In this document: positions 13,304 to 19,726 of the stretch, in pieces
How positions within the stretch are numbered: the first letter of the stretch is position 1
Layout of the letters: every line of letters starts with the position of its first letter
DNA from: Candidatus Woesearchaeota archaeon
GTDB taxonomy: Archaea; Nanobdellota; Nanobdellia; Woesearchaeales; UBA12501
Length of the DNA: 20,521 bases
Reading direction: 5' to 3'
Assembly (NCBI GenBank): GCA_016177345.1
Contig: JACOVM010000049.1
Coordinates: 1-20,521 of the forward strand
Notes under the pieces: model-generated
Told to the model about the DNA's origin: nothing
Seen by the model: only the letters and a program-made list of their open reading frames with translations
The model's database searches: none
Translations under genes and position numbers: made by a program

Positions 13304-13843
13304 TTATGAGACGAGCTGAACATAAAACTGCGCAGTCTCAAACGACGTGGTTCCTTCAAGAGCCTCAATTGTACAGACGTACGTTCCTGTTGGCGGCGCT
13401 CTATTGCTGGCATCCTCCCAACTAAAGATGGCCCTAAATCCTGTTCCCACGCTAGGCTGCAGTGAGGGGTGCGGTGGCGCTGCTATTATAGGATTGTTTG
13501 CGATGGCATTGCCTTGGCTGTCAGTACATTCACTAATCTGCAGCTTAATATTACTTTTTGGAGTGACATCACCGTTATAGACACCAACCTCCACTCGTGT
13601 TTCAGCTGTTCTCTTCATGGTGACGTCCGCTATAGTAATAGGGTTATCTGAACTTGCCGGCGTCCTGATATCCACGTTTTCCAGTCCCGACTTTATTTTT
13701 TCTGTGGCTCCGCCGAATACGTTTCGAATAAACGCTAAGCCAAGGCCGAGCATGACAATAGCAAGAATAAGGACAACAATCGCATTAATAGACAAGTTCA
13801 AGCTTGCCTTCTTTCCAGGCAATCCAACAGCAAATAGCTTCAT
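13304..13843 (-). CDS. pilin-like surface protein with C-terminal beta domain
   Basis: 179-residue protein that begins MKLFAVGLPGKKASLNLSIN and continues into a hydrophobic helix (about residues 20-40, AIVVLILAIVMLGLGLAFI). This layout resembles archaeal pilin-like proteins anchored by an N-terminal helix. The outer part is beta-rich with a Cys in SECTDSQG and one in TYVCTIEAL, and ends AQFYVQLVS, like the protein at 12314-12892. It is therefore probably a paralogue and may share a surface filament or adhesion complex. The ATG at 13843 is chosen over the TTG just before it because the Shine-Dalgarno GAGGTGA lies 4 bases upstream; a TATA box at 13887-13894 gives a leader of roughly 20 nt. No enzymatic residues were seen. 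Confidence 0.78.
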   Translation of the reverse strand: MKLFAVGLPGKKASLNLSINAIVVLILAIVMLGLGLAFIRNVFGGATEKIKSGLENVDIRTPASSDNPITIADVTMKRTAETRVEVGVYNGDVTPKSNIKLQISECTDSQGNAIANNPIIAAPPHPSLQPSVGTGFRAIFSWEDASNRAPPTGTYVCTIEALEGTTSFETAQFYVQLVS

Positions 13844-13847
13844 CAAT

Positions 13848-13854
13848 TCACCTC
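13848..13854 (-). promoter_or_regulatory. Shine-Dalgarno of the upstream pilin-like gene
   Basis: Minus-strand GAGGTGA, 4 bases before the ATG at 13843; it decides between ATG 13843 and the preceding TTG. Confidence 0.7.
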
Positions 13855-13886
13855 TTTTTCTTTAAGGAAGTTTACAACACTCTTTA

Positions 13887-13894
13887 TTTATAAA
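13887..13894 (-). promoter_or_regulatory. TATA box of the pilin-like gene
   Basis: TTTATAAA within the palindrome ATTTATAAAT. Transcription would start near 13865, giving a leader that includes the GAGGTGA. Confidence 0.6.
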
Positions 13895-13965
13895 TATTTC
13901 GCTGGGATTTTGAGAATGACGTAGATTTGTACCACAATTTTAAAGTAAAAACACGAAGAGGACGA

Positions 13966-13991
13966 TCATGGCTTCGCTGCGCTCGCCATGA
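13966..13991 (-). repeat. GARCnnAGYGA hairpin, copy 3
   Basis: On the minus strand TCATGGC pairs perfectly with GCCATGA around the loop GAGCGCAGCGAA. The minus-strand flank GTTCATG is shared with the copy at 10349. Confidence 0.65.
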
Positions 13992-14003
13992 ACGAATGGA
14001 GTG

Positions 14004-14108
14004 GACACCGTCGCTTTCGATATTGACCACTAACCCTTTTTTCTTGCTCCATCATGGGTGAGGAGCAAGAAAAAAGGAGTTGAAGATAAACAGCAGTGCA
14101 ACGGTGTC
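14004..14108. repeat. outer inverted repeat enclosing the 16-bp palindrome
   Basis: GACACCGT (14004-14011) is the exact reverse complement of ACGGTGTC (14101-14108). The interval contains the 14035-14077 palindrome near its middle. Confidence 0.5.
14035..14077. repeat. 16-bp perfect inverted repeat, T/C left arm and G/A right arm
   Basis: CCTTTTTTCTTGCTCC (14035-14050) and its exact reverse complement at 14062-14077 flank the 11-base spacer ATCATGGGTGA. It has the same style as the palindromes at 10617 and 20476: pyrimidine arm ending CC, spacer, purine arm starting GG. Confidence 0.85.
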
Positions 14109-14122
14109 TGGTTCGTCGCCGT

Positions 14123-14150
14123 TCACGCCCAACCGAAGGTTGTGGCGTGA
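14123..14150 (+). repeat. strong 12-bp hairpin with GAA loop
   Basis: TCACGCCCAACC (14123-14134) pairs with GGTTGtGGCGTGA (14138-14150) with one bulged T; loop GAA. Confidence 0.7.
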
Positions 14151-14157
14151 TTATCTG

Positions 14158-14185
14158 TTAAATCTTACCTATTAAATCTATTATC
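14158..14185. repeat. tandem 14-bp imperfect repeat
   Basis: TTAAATCTTACCTA (14158-14171) followed by TTAAATCTATTATC (14172-14185); the first eight bases are identical. Confidence 0.5.
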
Positions 14186-14237
14186 TAAAAAAATGCCCTT
14201 ATCCCGTTCTAGCTCCCTATTTGCCTTCACAACAACT

Positions 14238-14245
14238 TTTATATA
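14238..14245 (+). promoter_or_regulatory. TATA box of the oxygenase locus
   Basis: TTTATATA starting exactly 30 nt before the ATG at 14268, so the promoter remains intact although the reading frame is broken. Confidence 0.65.
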
Positions 14246-14267
14246 CCAATCAGTTCTCCTCCGTGGT

Positions 14268-15495
14268 ATGGTGCTGGAGTCTATGCCGACCATTTCTTTG
14301 GCTGAACTTGCGGATACGCAGCCCTCCTTAATCTCGCTTCTCCGGCATGCTGCTCTTGATATAGGCTTTTTTGAGCTTGATGCAAAAAAGGCAGATTCGT
14401 TATTCCCACTCCGGCGCCGAGTTGAGTACCTTCACCATGAGCTTCTGGAGGAGTGGAAGCGATTTGCTGCTTTACCACTCAAGGTCAAAATGAAGTATCA
14501 TGATGTGGAAGGTGGAGGCGAACGCGGATATATACCAGTTGGGGCTGAACAGTCTGGCTTTGCTGGAGGTAGAAAGGCTTCTGTTTTTGAGTGGAGGGAA
14601 CAATTTGCCATTGGCCCATTTCTCGTCGATCATGACCCCCGGGCTGATTATTCTCCTTTATTCTATCGAAGGAATATTGTTGGAGAACATAGTGAACGGC
14701 TGTTCGTCTCGGCAATGCCTTGCTGGAAACACTTGATGAGCAGCACGTGCATGTCTATGATGCATATTCTCGCGCCCTTGGCCTTCCTGAAGAATTTCTC
14801 GGCTACGCCATGGTGGGTGGGAACAAGATTCTACGGATTAACCATTACCCTGCACTAGATGGAGATGTTGTTGGTTCTGATTCCGTGGATGGTGTGAAAA
14901 CACTTCATGTTCGGTTTAGGACGCCACAGCCCGTGTATGATGCCAGTACCAGGAAATGGAGCAATGCTACAGAACTTCAACACCTTGCGCGAGCAGACCG
15001 CCACACGGACATCGCCTGCTTGACTTCCTTCTTGGAGCGACAAAGCCAGGGCTTCAGATTGAGCAGAGGAATGGAGATGTTGCTGGATTCACGTCAAGGG
15101 ACGGTCATCGTGTCGTTAATGCAGGTGATATTCTTGAATACCTTACTGATGGGCTTTTTGTTTCCTCACCCCATTGGGTTGAAGCAGATGGGGAAACCAT
15201 ATATGGGCCAAGAACATCGATCACGGAATTTGATCATCCACGCCCACTATACACTCTTCGTGTTCCAGACAGCCTTCGAATACCAGGAAAAACGCACTCT
15301 CCTGAATTTGCTGGCCTTGCCGGCATGAAGCGTTTTAAGGAAATTGGCTTGATCAGCGAGCAGGCATATCAGGAACGAGCAAGACGCATCAATGAACTTT
15401 CACAAAGAATCACAGATGAAGACACAGTTCAACGCATCCTCAAAGATGGCCCCTTGCCCTTGAAAAGGTTGATGGAGAGATATATGACGGATTGA
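14268..15495 (+). pseudogene. 2-oxoglutarate/Fe(II) oxygenase, isopenicillin-N-synthase-like, two frameshifts
   Basis: Three consecutive frames together encode one protein of about 405-410 residues of the isopenicillin N synthase-like dioxygenase family, enzymes that use Fe(II) and O2, usually with 2-oxoglutarate. Frame 1 (14268 to about 14705) carries the N-terminal domain (MPTISLAELADTQ, RGYIPVGAE, WREQFAIGP). Frame 2 (about 14705-15025) continues LGNALLETLDEQH, ALGLPEEFL, KILRINHYP and the iron motif HTD (His 15002-15004, Asp 15008-15010). Frame 3 (about 15025-15495) supplies GLQIEQRNG, VNAGDILEYLTDGLF, the distal His (15172-15174) and Arg-Thr-Ser (from 15211) that would bind the co-substrate. 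Both joins are -1 shifts, equal to one missing base each; neither sits on a slippery heptamer. All catalytic residues survive, suggesting recent decay or sequencing error. A C-terminal extension of about 70 residues exceeds the usual length. The leaderless start is 14268 or the in-frame ATG at 14283. Confidence 0.85.
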
Positions 15496-15547
15496 GTGAT
15501 AAAGGTGAGTGGTAAAGAATTAATAAGGCATTAGATGATAAGGCATT
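15494..15547. repeat. two tandem direct-repeat pairs before polX
   Basis: GAGTGATAAAG (15494-15504) and GAGTGGTAAAG (15507-15517) differ by one base; ATAAGGCATT occurs at 15523-15532 and exactly again at 15538-15547. The first pair overlaps the stop codon of the oxygenase locus. Confidence 0.65.
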
Positions 15548-15579
15548 CATGCGGCATGATGAAATAATTGGAACAACTT

Positions 15580-15587
15580 TTTATATC
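15580..15587 (+). promoter_or_regulatory. TATA box of polX
   Basis: TTTATATC starting 28 nt before the ATG at 15608. Confidence 0.6.
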
Positions 15588-15607
15588 AGAATGCCTCTTA
15601 CCTTCAG

Positions 15608-17368
15608 ATGCCCAATGCTGACATCGCCAACCTGCTGTATAAGATCGCAGATATTCTCGAATACCAAAATGTCCAATGGAAGCCGCAGGCGTATCGAAAA
15701 GCGGCACGGCAGATTGAGGCATTAGGGGACGATGTTGCAGATATCTTTAAAGAAAAAGGAAAGAAAGGCCTCGATGACATTCCTGGCGTTGGAAAAGGCA
15801 TTGCAGAGCACATTGCAGAATATCTTGCAACCGGAAAAGTAAAAAAGTTCGAGGACATCATCAAAAAAGCCCCAAAGGGGGTTCATGAAATGACTCAAGT
15901 GCAGGGCTTAGGGCCAAAAAAAGTAAAAAAGCTCATTGAGGAACTGAACATCAAGAGCCTTGACGAACTGAAAGCAGCCATCCAGCACCATAAGCTCCAA
16001 GGCGTTGAGGGGTTTGGCGAGAAAACAGAGAAAAACCTTCTCAAATCGCTTTCTGAATACCAGCGCGGCCAGGAACGCATGCTTATTCATCAGGCAATGC
16101 AGATTGCAAGGGCGGTTATCAGCCACCTTCAACAACAAGCCACCCCGCAGAAGATCGAATATGCTGGATCACTGCGCAGAATGAAAGAAACGATTGGGGA
16201 CATCGATATTCTTGTTCAGGCAAAGAAGCAACAGAAAAAACAGCAGAAGGCCACAGAGATCATGGATGCTTTTGTTTCTATGCCAAACGTCAAGCGCGTC
16301 ATTTCTCACGGCCCGACAAGAAGCAGCGTTGTCCTGAAAGAAGGCTGCAATGTTGACATCCGCGTCTTTGAGCCAGGAACGTACGGCGCAGGACTATTAT
16401 ACTTTACCGGATCAAAAGACCATAACATCGAGCTTCGCCAGCTCGCCATCAAGCAGGGATACAAATTGTCAGAATATGGGTTATTTAATACGAAGACGAA
16501 CAAGCTTGTTGCTGGAAAAACAGAAGAAGAGGTCTATGCCAGATTAGGATTGCAGTACATCCCTCCTGAAATGCGCGAGCGCCGAGGAGAAGTAGCTCTT
16601 GCAAAGCAAAAGAAGATCCCAACTCTTGTTGAGCTTGGTGACATGAAGGGAGATCTTCAAATGCACACGACGTACAGCGATGGAGGAAACTCGATTACGG
16701 ACATGGCTAAAAAAGCAAAAGAGCTCGGCTACGAATACATCGCGCTCACCGACCATTCTCAATCCCAGCACGCCGGCAATGGCATGAGCATCGAGCTCAT
16801 CAAAAAGCAATGGAAAGAAATCGACAAAGTTGTAAGCCAGCAAAAAATAACTATCCTCAAGGGATCAGAAGTTGACATCATGCCTGATGGAAGCCTAGAC
16901 TATCCGGATAGTATTCTCAAAAAGCTTGACCTCGTTCTCTGCTCTGTCCACACTGGCTTTAAGATGCCAGAAAAGGCCATGACAAAAAGAATATGCACTG
17001 CCTTAGAAAACAAGTACTTGCACATCCTGGCGCACCCGACTGGCCGCCTGATCGGAAAGCGAGAGCCATTTGCTGTTGACCTCGACAAGGTGTTTAAGGC
17101 AGCAGCTTTTAATAATAAAATTGTTGAAATCAACGCCCAGCCTGCACGGCTTGACTTAAATGATGTAAACATTCACCTTGCAAGAAAATATAAAGTAAAG
17201 TTCAGCATCAGCACAGACTCCCATTCTGCATCAAGCATGGAGTTTATGAAATATGGCGTTGGCATGGCGCGGCGCGGCTGGGTGGAAAAGAAAGATGTGG
17301 TGAATACGCTGCCCTTAGAGAAATTGCAGAGAATTCTAAAACAAAAAGCAATAGAAAAGAATTGTTGA
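15608..17368 (+). CDS. polX: DNA polymerase X with PHP exonuclease domain
   Basis: 586-residue family X DNA polymerase/3'-5' exonuclease, a repair enzyme that fills short gaps; length is typical (about 570-580). Domain order: N-terminal 8-kDa and helix-hairpin-helix region (DIPGVGKGIAEHIAEYL about 58-74; VQGLGPKKVKKLIEEL about 98-113); palm with GSLRR (187-191), catalytic GDID (Asp198, Asp200) and third Asp250 in GCNVDIRV; TGSKDHNIELRQLA (267-280) and SEYGLF. The C-terminal PHP domain runs from about 345 with MHTTYSDG (His353, Asp358), TDH (His383), KGSEVD (Glu421), SVHTG (His448), LAHPTGR (His476) and STDSHS (Asp537, His539). The first PHP residue of the usual HxH pair is Gln351. The start at 15608 has a TATA box 28 nt upstream. 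A 56-codon gene follows after 28 bases. Confidence 0.96.
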   Translation: MPNADIANLLYKIADILEYQNVQWKPQAYRKAARQIEALGDDVADIFKEKGKKGLDDIPGVGKGIAEHIAEYLATGKVKKFEDIIKKAPKGVHEMTQVQGLGPKKVKKLIEELNIKSLDELKAAIQHHKLQGVEGFGEKTEKNLLKSLSEYQRGQERMLIHQAMQIARAVISHLQQQATPQKIEYAGSLRRMKETIGDIDILVQAKKQQKKQQKATEIMDAFVSMPNVKRVISHGPTRSSVVLKEGCNVDIRVFEPGTYGAGLLYFTGSKDHNIELRQLAIKQGYKLSEYGLFNTKTNKLVAGKTEEEVYARLGLQYIPPEMRERRGEVALAKQKKIPTLVELGDMKGDLQMHTTYSDGGNSITDMAKKAKELGYEYIALTDHSQSQHAGNGMSIELIKKQWKEIDKVVSQQKITILKGSEVDIMPDGSLDYPDSILKKLDLVLCSVHTGFKMPEKAMTKRICTALENKYLHILAHPTGRLIGKREPFAVDLDKVFKAAAFNNKIVEINAQPARLDLNDVNIHLARKYKVKFSISTDSHSASSMEFMKYGVGMARRGWVEKKDVVNTLPLEKLQRILKQKAIEKNC

Positions 17369-17396
17369 AACGCAACTCATTGAGGAAACGAACACC

Positions 17397-17567
17397 ATGA
17401 TCAAAAAAGTAAAAAGAAAATATGTAGTCATTGCCGAAAGCGGCAGGCACATGGGAACGTACACATCACTGAAAGCAGCAAAGAAGCGCCTTCAGCAGAT
17501 TGAGTATTTTAAGCATGCTAAAGGGAATGGTGGTAAAAGCAGTAAGCCAAAAAGGGGAAAGAAATAG
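17397..17567 (+). CDS. 56-residue basic protein downstream of polX
   Basis: A short gene read directly from the sequence: ATG at 17397, stop TAG at 17565-17567. The protein begins MIKKVKRKYVVIAESGRHMG, continues TYTSLKAAKKRLQQIEYFKH and ends in a Lys/Gly/Ser-rich tail (SSKPKRGKK). The central pattern G.Y.S...AKKRL.QIEYFKH resembles small conserved proteins of unknown function that I recall from archaea, bacteria and phages; the similarity is from memory. It begins 28 bases after the polX stop, with TGAGGA about 11 bases before the ATG, and is probably co-transcribed with polX. Strong basic charge suggests nucleic-acid contact; this is inference. Confidence 0.75.
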   Translation: MIKKVKRKYVVIAESGRHMGTYTSLKAAKKRLQQIEYFKHAKGNGGKSSKPKRGKK

Positions 17568-17574
17568 GAAGCAG

Positions 17575-17649
17575 AGATAGTAACAATAACAAAGATAGTA
17601 ACAACAAAACAATAAAAAACACCAGAAAGAATAAGGGAAAGGAATAAGG
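17575..17649. repeat. two tandem-repeat pairs after the small basic gene
   Basis: AGATAGTAACAA begins two adjacent 18-base units (17575-17592 and 17593-17610). GAATAAGG begins two adjacent units at 17629 and 17642. The region is A-rich and otherwise empty. Confidence 0.6.
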
Positions 17650-17660
17650 ATGAATAACGC

Positions 17661-18053
17661 TTATTGTCCTAACCTGCAATCTTGCACTATAGCCTCATCA
17701 CAGCGCTGGTCAATACAGTCCATTACTTCTAAGGCACCTTGCTCGTCTTGTTGGCGTTGCGCTTCGCAATCATTAAAACAATCGAGAAATGGCTGAACAC
17801 TATTAGGGTAGGAGACAACAAGCGCCCCACAATTATATGCTTCCATACAGGTATAACGGCACGTGCACGGCGTAACAGTTGAAAGATCATAAGAACAACC
17901 ACCGGGATCAGCACAAGAACTGCTCTGGGTTTGGCTATCATTTGCCGGGTCTCCAAGCCCGCCCTCTTTGCAGGAATCTGCTTTGCCATCCCCACAGCCT
18001 GTTGCAAGGAGGAGCAGAGCAAGACTGATTGTTTTTGAAAGCAGCCTGACCAT
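17661..18053 (-). CDS. cysteine-rich lipoprotein
   Basis: 130-residue predicted lipoprotein. From the ATG at 18053 it has a short basic N-terminus and hydrophobic segment ending in the lipobox LLATGC (Cys20). The mature part of about 110 residues holds 13 cysteines including the lipidated one, leaving twelve that could form six disulfides. They are spaced in clusters such as CTCRYTC, CFNDC and CIDQRC in an acidic background. This style is more familiar from bacterial secreted lipoproteins (for example of myxobacteria) than from archaea, so horizontal transfer is possible but unproven. In-frame upstream starts exist (18059 and 18122), but TTTATAC 28 nt upstream of 18053 supports the shorter form. 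It converges on the polX unit. Function unknown. Confidence 0.75.
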   Translation of the reverse strand: MVRLLSKTISLALLLLATGCGDGKADSCKEGGLGDPANDSQTQSSSCADPGGCSYDLSTVTPCTCRYTCMEAYNCGALVVSYPNSVQPFLDCFNDCEAQRQQDEQGALEVMDCIDQRCDEAIVQDCRLGQ

Positions 18054-18074
18054 TACCATCAGAAAGATAACGAT

Positions 18075-18082
18075 GTATAAAA
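18075..18082 (-). promoter_or_regulatory. TATA-like box of the cysteine-rich lipoprotein gene
   Basis: Minus-strand TTTTATAC; TTTATAC starts 28 nt before the ATG at 18053. Confidence 0.55.
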
Positions 18083-18202
18083 ACCTATCGGCTGCGGAAC
18101 GGAGAAAAGATGGCTCGCGCATGATCTGGTTGATTAATATCTCCCATCATGTCTTGCTATTGCCACCCATGACATTTTCTTTTCCTATCTAGCCCATACT
18201 AA

Positions 18203-18243
18203 TTTTTCTTCCCTCCCTACACACTCGTGGATGGAGAGAAAAA
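18203..18243. repeat. imperfect T/C–G/A palindrome
   Basis: TTTTTCT (18203-18209) pairs with AGAGAAAAA-side bases 18237-18243, and CTCC (18213-18216) with GGAG (18233-18236), with a 3-base bulge and 16-base spacer. Its style is that of the perfect palindromes at 10617, 14035 and 20476. It lies in a 245-base divergent gap that otherwise holds only promoters. Confidence 0.4.
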
Positions 18244-18268
18244 CGAGCAACGACAATACTAAGGAAAG

Positions 18269-18276
18269 TTTTAAGT
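18269..18276 (+). promoter_or_regulatory. TATA-like box of the 18299 gene
   Basis: TTTTAAGT starting 30 nt before the ATG at 18299. It favours this ATG over the out-of-frame ATG at 18295. Confidence 0.55.
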
Positions 18277-18298
18277 ACAAGCCCATTCTCCACAATGC

Positions 18299-19147
18299 AT
18301 GGCTGACAGTAAACAACAGACAGGCTCTCTTTCCTTTAGGCTAGCGCTGGTTTGCCAGATCTGGAATGCTTACGACCGCGCGCCAGCCCTTGCTCAGTGG
18401 TATTTTGGAGAGGTTATTGATGATCCAAGAGCAATAGGAGAGTTTGCAGTACGCATGTTCACCAATGAAGAGGATCCGGTCAAAAAAGGGCAAATTGGCG
18501 CTGCAGCAAATCATGCAATAGTCAAAGCATTATATAAAGGGCATGAAGATGATAATGCAGAAGCGACCATTAGGATCTTATTTTCCAGAGAAGAACCCCT
18601 CTCCATTTATGAAACAATTGCCCAAATGGCTGTGCATAGAGATATTCCTCGCTTGTGCCGTGAACGCAGGGAGATTGTGTCACCAAGGCAGCTTGACGAC
18701 ATGCTCTTGCAAGAGTTTGGCCAAGGCGTTGTCGGGGTTTCAGATGATGGCTCACTCTATGACAAACCAGCGATTGTTGTTGCCAGAAGTGTTGGAAAAG
18801 AACGGTACATCTGCTGTGGTGTTGCGCTAGAAAGATCAATCACTAGTGCCAGTATGGCTCTTGATAGTTCTCTTCTCCACTTTCTTTCCATGAAAATTAG
18901 GCAGCGTGGTTTTCAATTTGTTGCGGAAGGAAAGAGAGATTCTGTCGAACAGCAGATTCGTGAACGTTTAGAGGGCAATTCCATTCCCGGGTACACCCTA
19001 GTCTACTCATCTGATAAAACACCAGGATTTTCTTGCTGGCTGAACTTCCGCCATGCGCTCAAAAGTGCGTTGAGAGTGTGTGAGCAAGAAGCAGCAAGTC
19101 ATCAGTATAATGGTACTGTAGTTCAGGTTGACGTTAAGCAGAAGTGA
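18299..19147 (+). CDS. hypothetical cytoplasmic protein
   Basis: 282-residue soluble protein, not recognised. It has no signal peptide or membrane segment. The first half is helical (LALVCQIWNAYDRAPALAQW, EFAVRMFTNEEDPVKKGQIG, AANHAIVKALYKGHEDDNAE), with a helical-repeat feel. The second half alternates strands and helices (GVSDDGSLYDKPAIVVARSV, RYICCGVALE, GYTLVYSSDKTPGFSCWLNF). Cysteines are few apart from a CC pair. It has its own TATA-like box and is followed after 75 bases by a second unrecognised gene on the same strand with its own promoter. Lack of a family match is from memory only. The long frame, promoter spacing and normal composition support a real gene. Confidence 0.75.
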   Translation: MADSKQQTGSLSFRLALVCQIWNAYDRAPALAQWYFGEVIDDPRAIGEFAVRMFTNEEDPVKKGQIGAAANHAIVKALYKGHEDDNAEATIRILFSREEPLSIYETIAQMAVHRDIPRLCRERREIVSPRQLDDMLLQEFGQGVVGVSDDGSLYDKPAIVVARSVGKERYICCGVALERSITSASMALDSSLLHFLSMKIRQRGFQFVAEGKRDSVEQQIRERLEGNSIPGYTLVYSSDKTPGFSCWLNFRHALKSALRVCEQEAASHQYNGTVVQVDVKQK

Positions 19148-19191
19148 GTTATCGTAATAAACTGCTTACCAAGAGCTTAAGCCAACAAAAA

Positions 19192-19199
19192 TTTAAATA
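19192..19199 (+). promoter_or_regulatory. TATA box of the 19223 gene
   Basis: TTTAAATA starting 31 nt before the ATG at 19223; a pyrimidine-rich stretch (CTCTCTCTTCTCTG) fills the space between. Confidence 0.6.
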
Positions 19200-19222
19200 C
19201 CCTCTCTCTTCTCTGTCTTTCA

Positions 19223-19723
19223 ATGAAAAAAGAACATGAGGATGTAGTGCGAAGAACCGCAACTGCCGTTCAAACACTAGCTGACAGGTTTACTGCACTA
19301 GAGAATAAAACCCCTATAAATGATGAGGGGAGCTTAACAAAACAGCAGCGATTGGCTATGCAGCTTCGTGCAGCAGCAACCTATTTTCAAAACTTAAATG
19401 GCATTCTCAACCAAGCCCAAGCAGCAGGCTGGCTAAGGCGACAAGAGCGCCAAGCAGCACAACAGTTTTTTGACCGATTCCCCATCCGAGAATTGTATGC
19501 ATTGTACGAAGTAGTTGAGCGCGCTCTTCAAGGTGGGTTAGAAGAAGACAAAGCCCATTACCACCATACTAATGATGGGGGCAATGGTGCTAGACGTGCC
19601 ATGCAACACGATGGAAATGGCCAACAAGACCAAATCAACGGCGTTCAGCAGATCGTCCAGTACTGCATTGAGCTCCAAAATACAAATGCGCTCCCGACCT
19701 ATGATCATGCCCAGCGTGAGTGA
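19223..19723 (+). CDS. hypothetical helical protein
   Basis: 166-residue soluble, hydrophilic protein, not recognised. Most of it should be alpha-helical: EDVVRRTATAVQTLADRFTA, RLAMQLRAAATYFQNLNGIL, QAAGWLRRQERQAAQQFFDR, LYALYEVVERALQGGLEEDK. A low-complexity part follows (HYHHTNDGGNGARRAMQHDG) that is rich in His, Asn, Gly and Gln, before a last helix (INGVQQIVQYCIELQN). No catalytic signature or signal peptide was seen. The TATA box 31 nt upstream supports the start. It is a possible partner of the preceding hypothetical gene by position only. Confidence 0.72.
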   Translation: MKKEHEDVVRRTATAVQTLADRFTALENKTPINDEGSLTKQQRLAMQLRAAATYFQNLNGILNQAQAAGWLRRQERQAAQQFFDRFPIRELYALYEVVERALQGGLEEDKAHYHHTNDGGNGARRAMQHDGNGQQDQINGVQQIVQYCIELQNTNALPTYDHAQRE

Positions 19724-19726
19724 TAC

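Larger units (their letters stand above)
13844..14267. other. 424-base divergent gap with several hairpins, no convincing gene
   Basis: It lies between a leftward pilin-like gene and the rightward oxygenase. Contents in order: the leftward promoter, a possible rightward TATA-like TTTTAAAG (13938-13945), a GARCnnAGYGA hairpin (13966-13991), an 8-bp outer stem (14004-14011 with 14101-14108) enclosing a 16-bp perfect palindrome (14035-14077), a strong 12-bp hairpin (14123-14150), a tandem repeat (14158-14185) and the oxygenase promoter. No coding frame with promoter support was seen. A structured RNA is possible. Confidence 0.6.

Noticed and set aside
14690..15030. Programmed ribosomal frameshifting in the oxygenase
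   Set aside because: Neither junction shows a slippery heptamer, and two successive -1 events in one gene would be exceptional; decay or sequence error is more likely.
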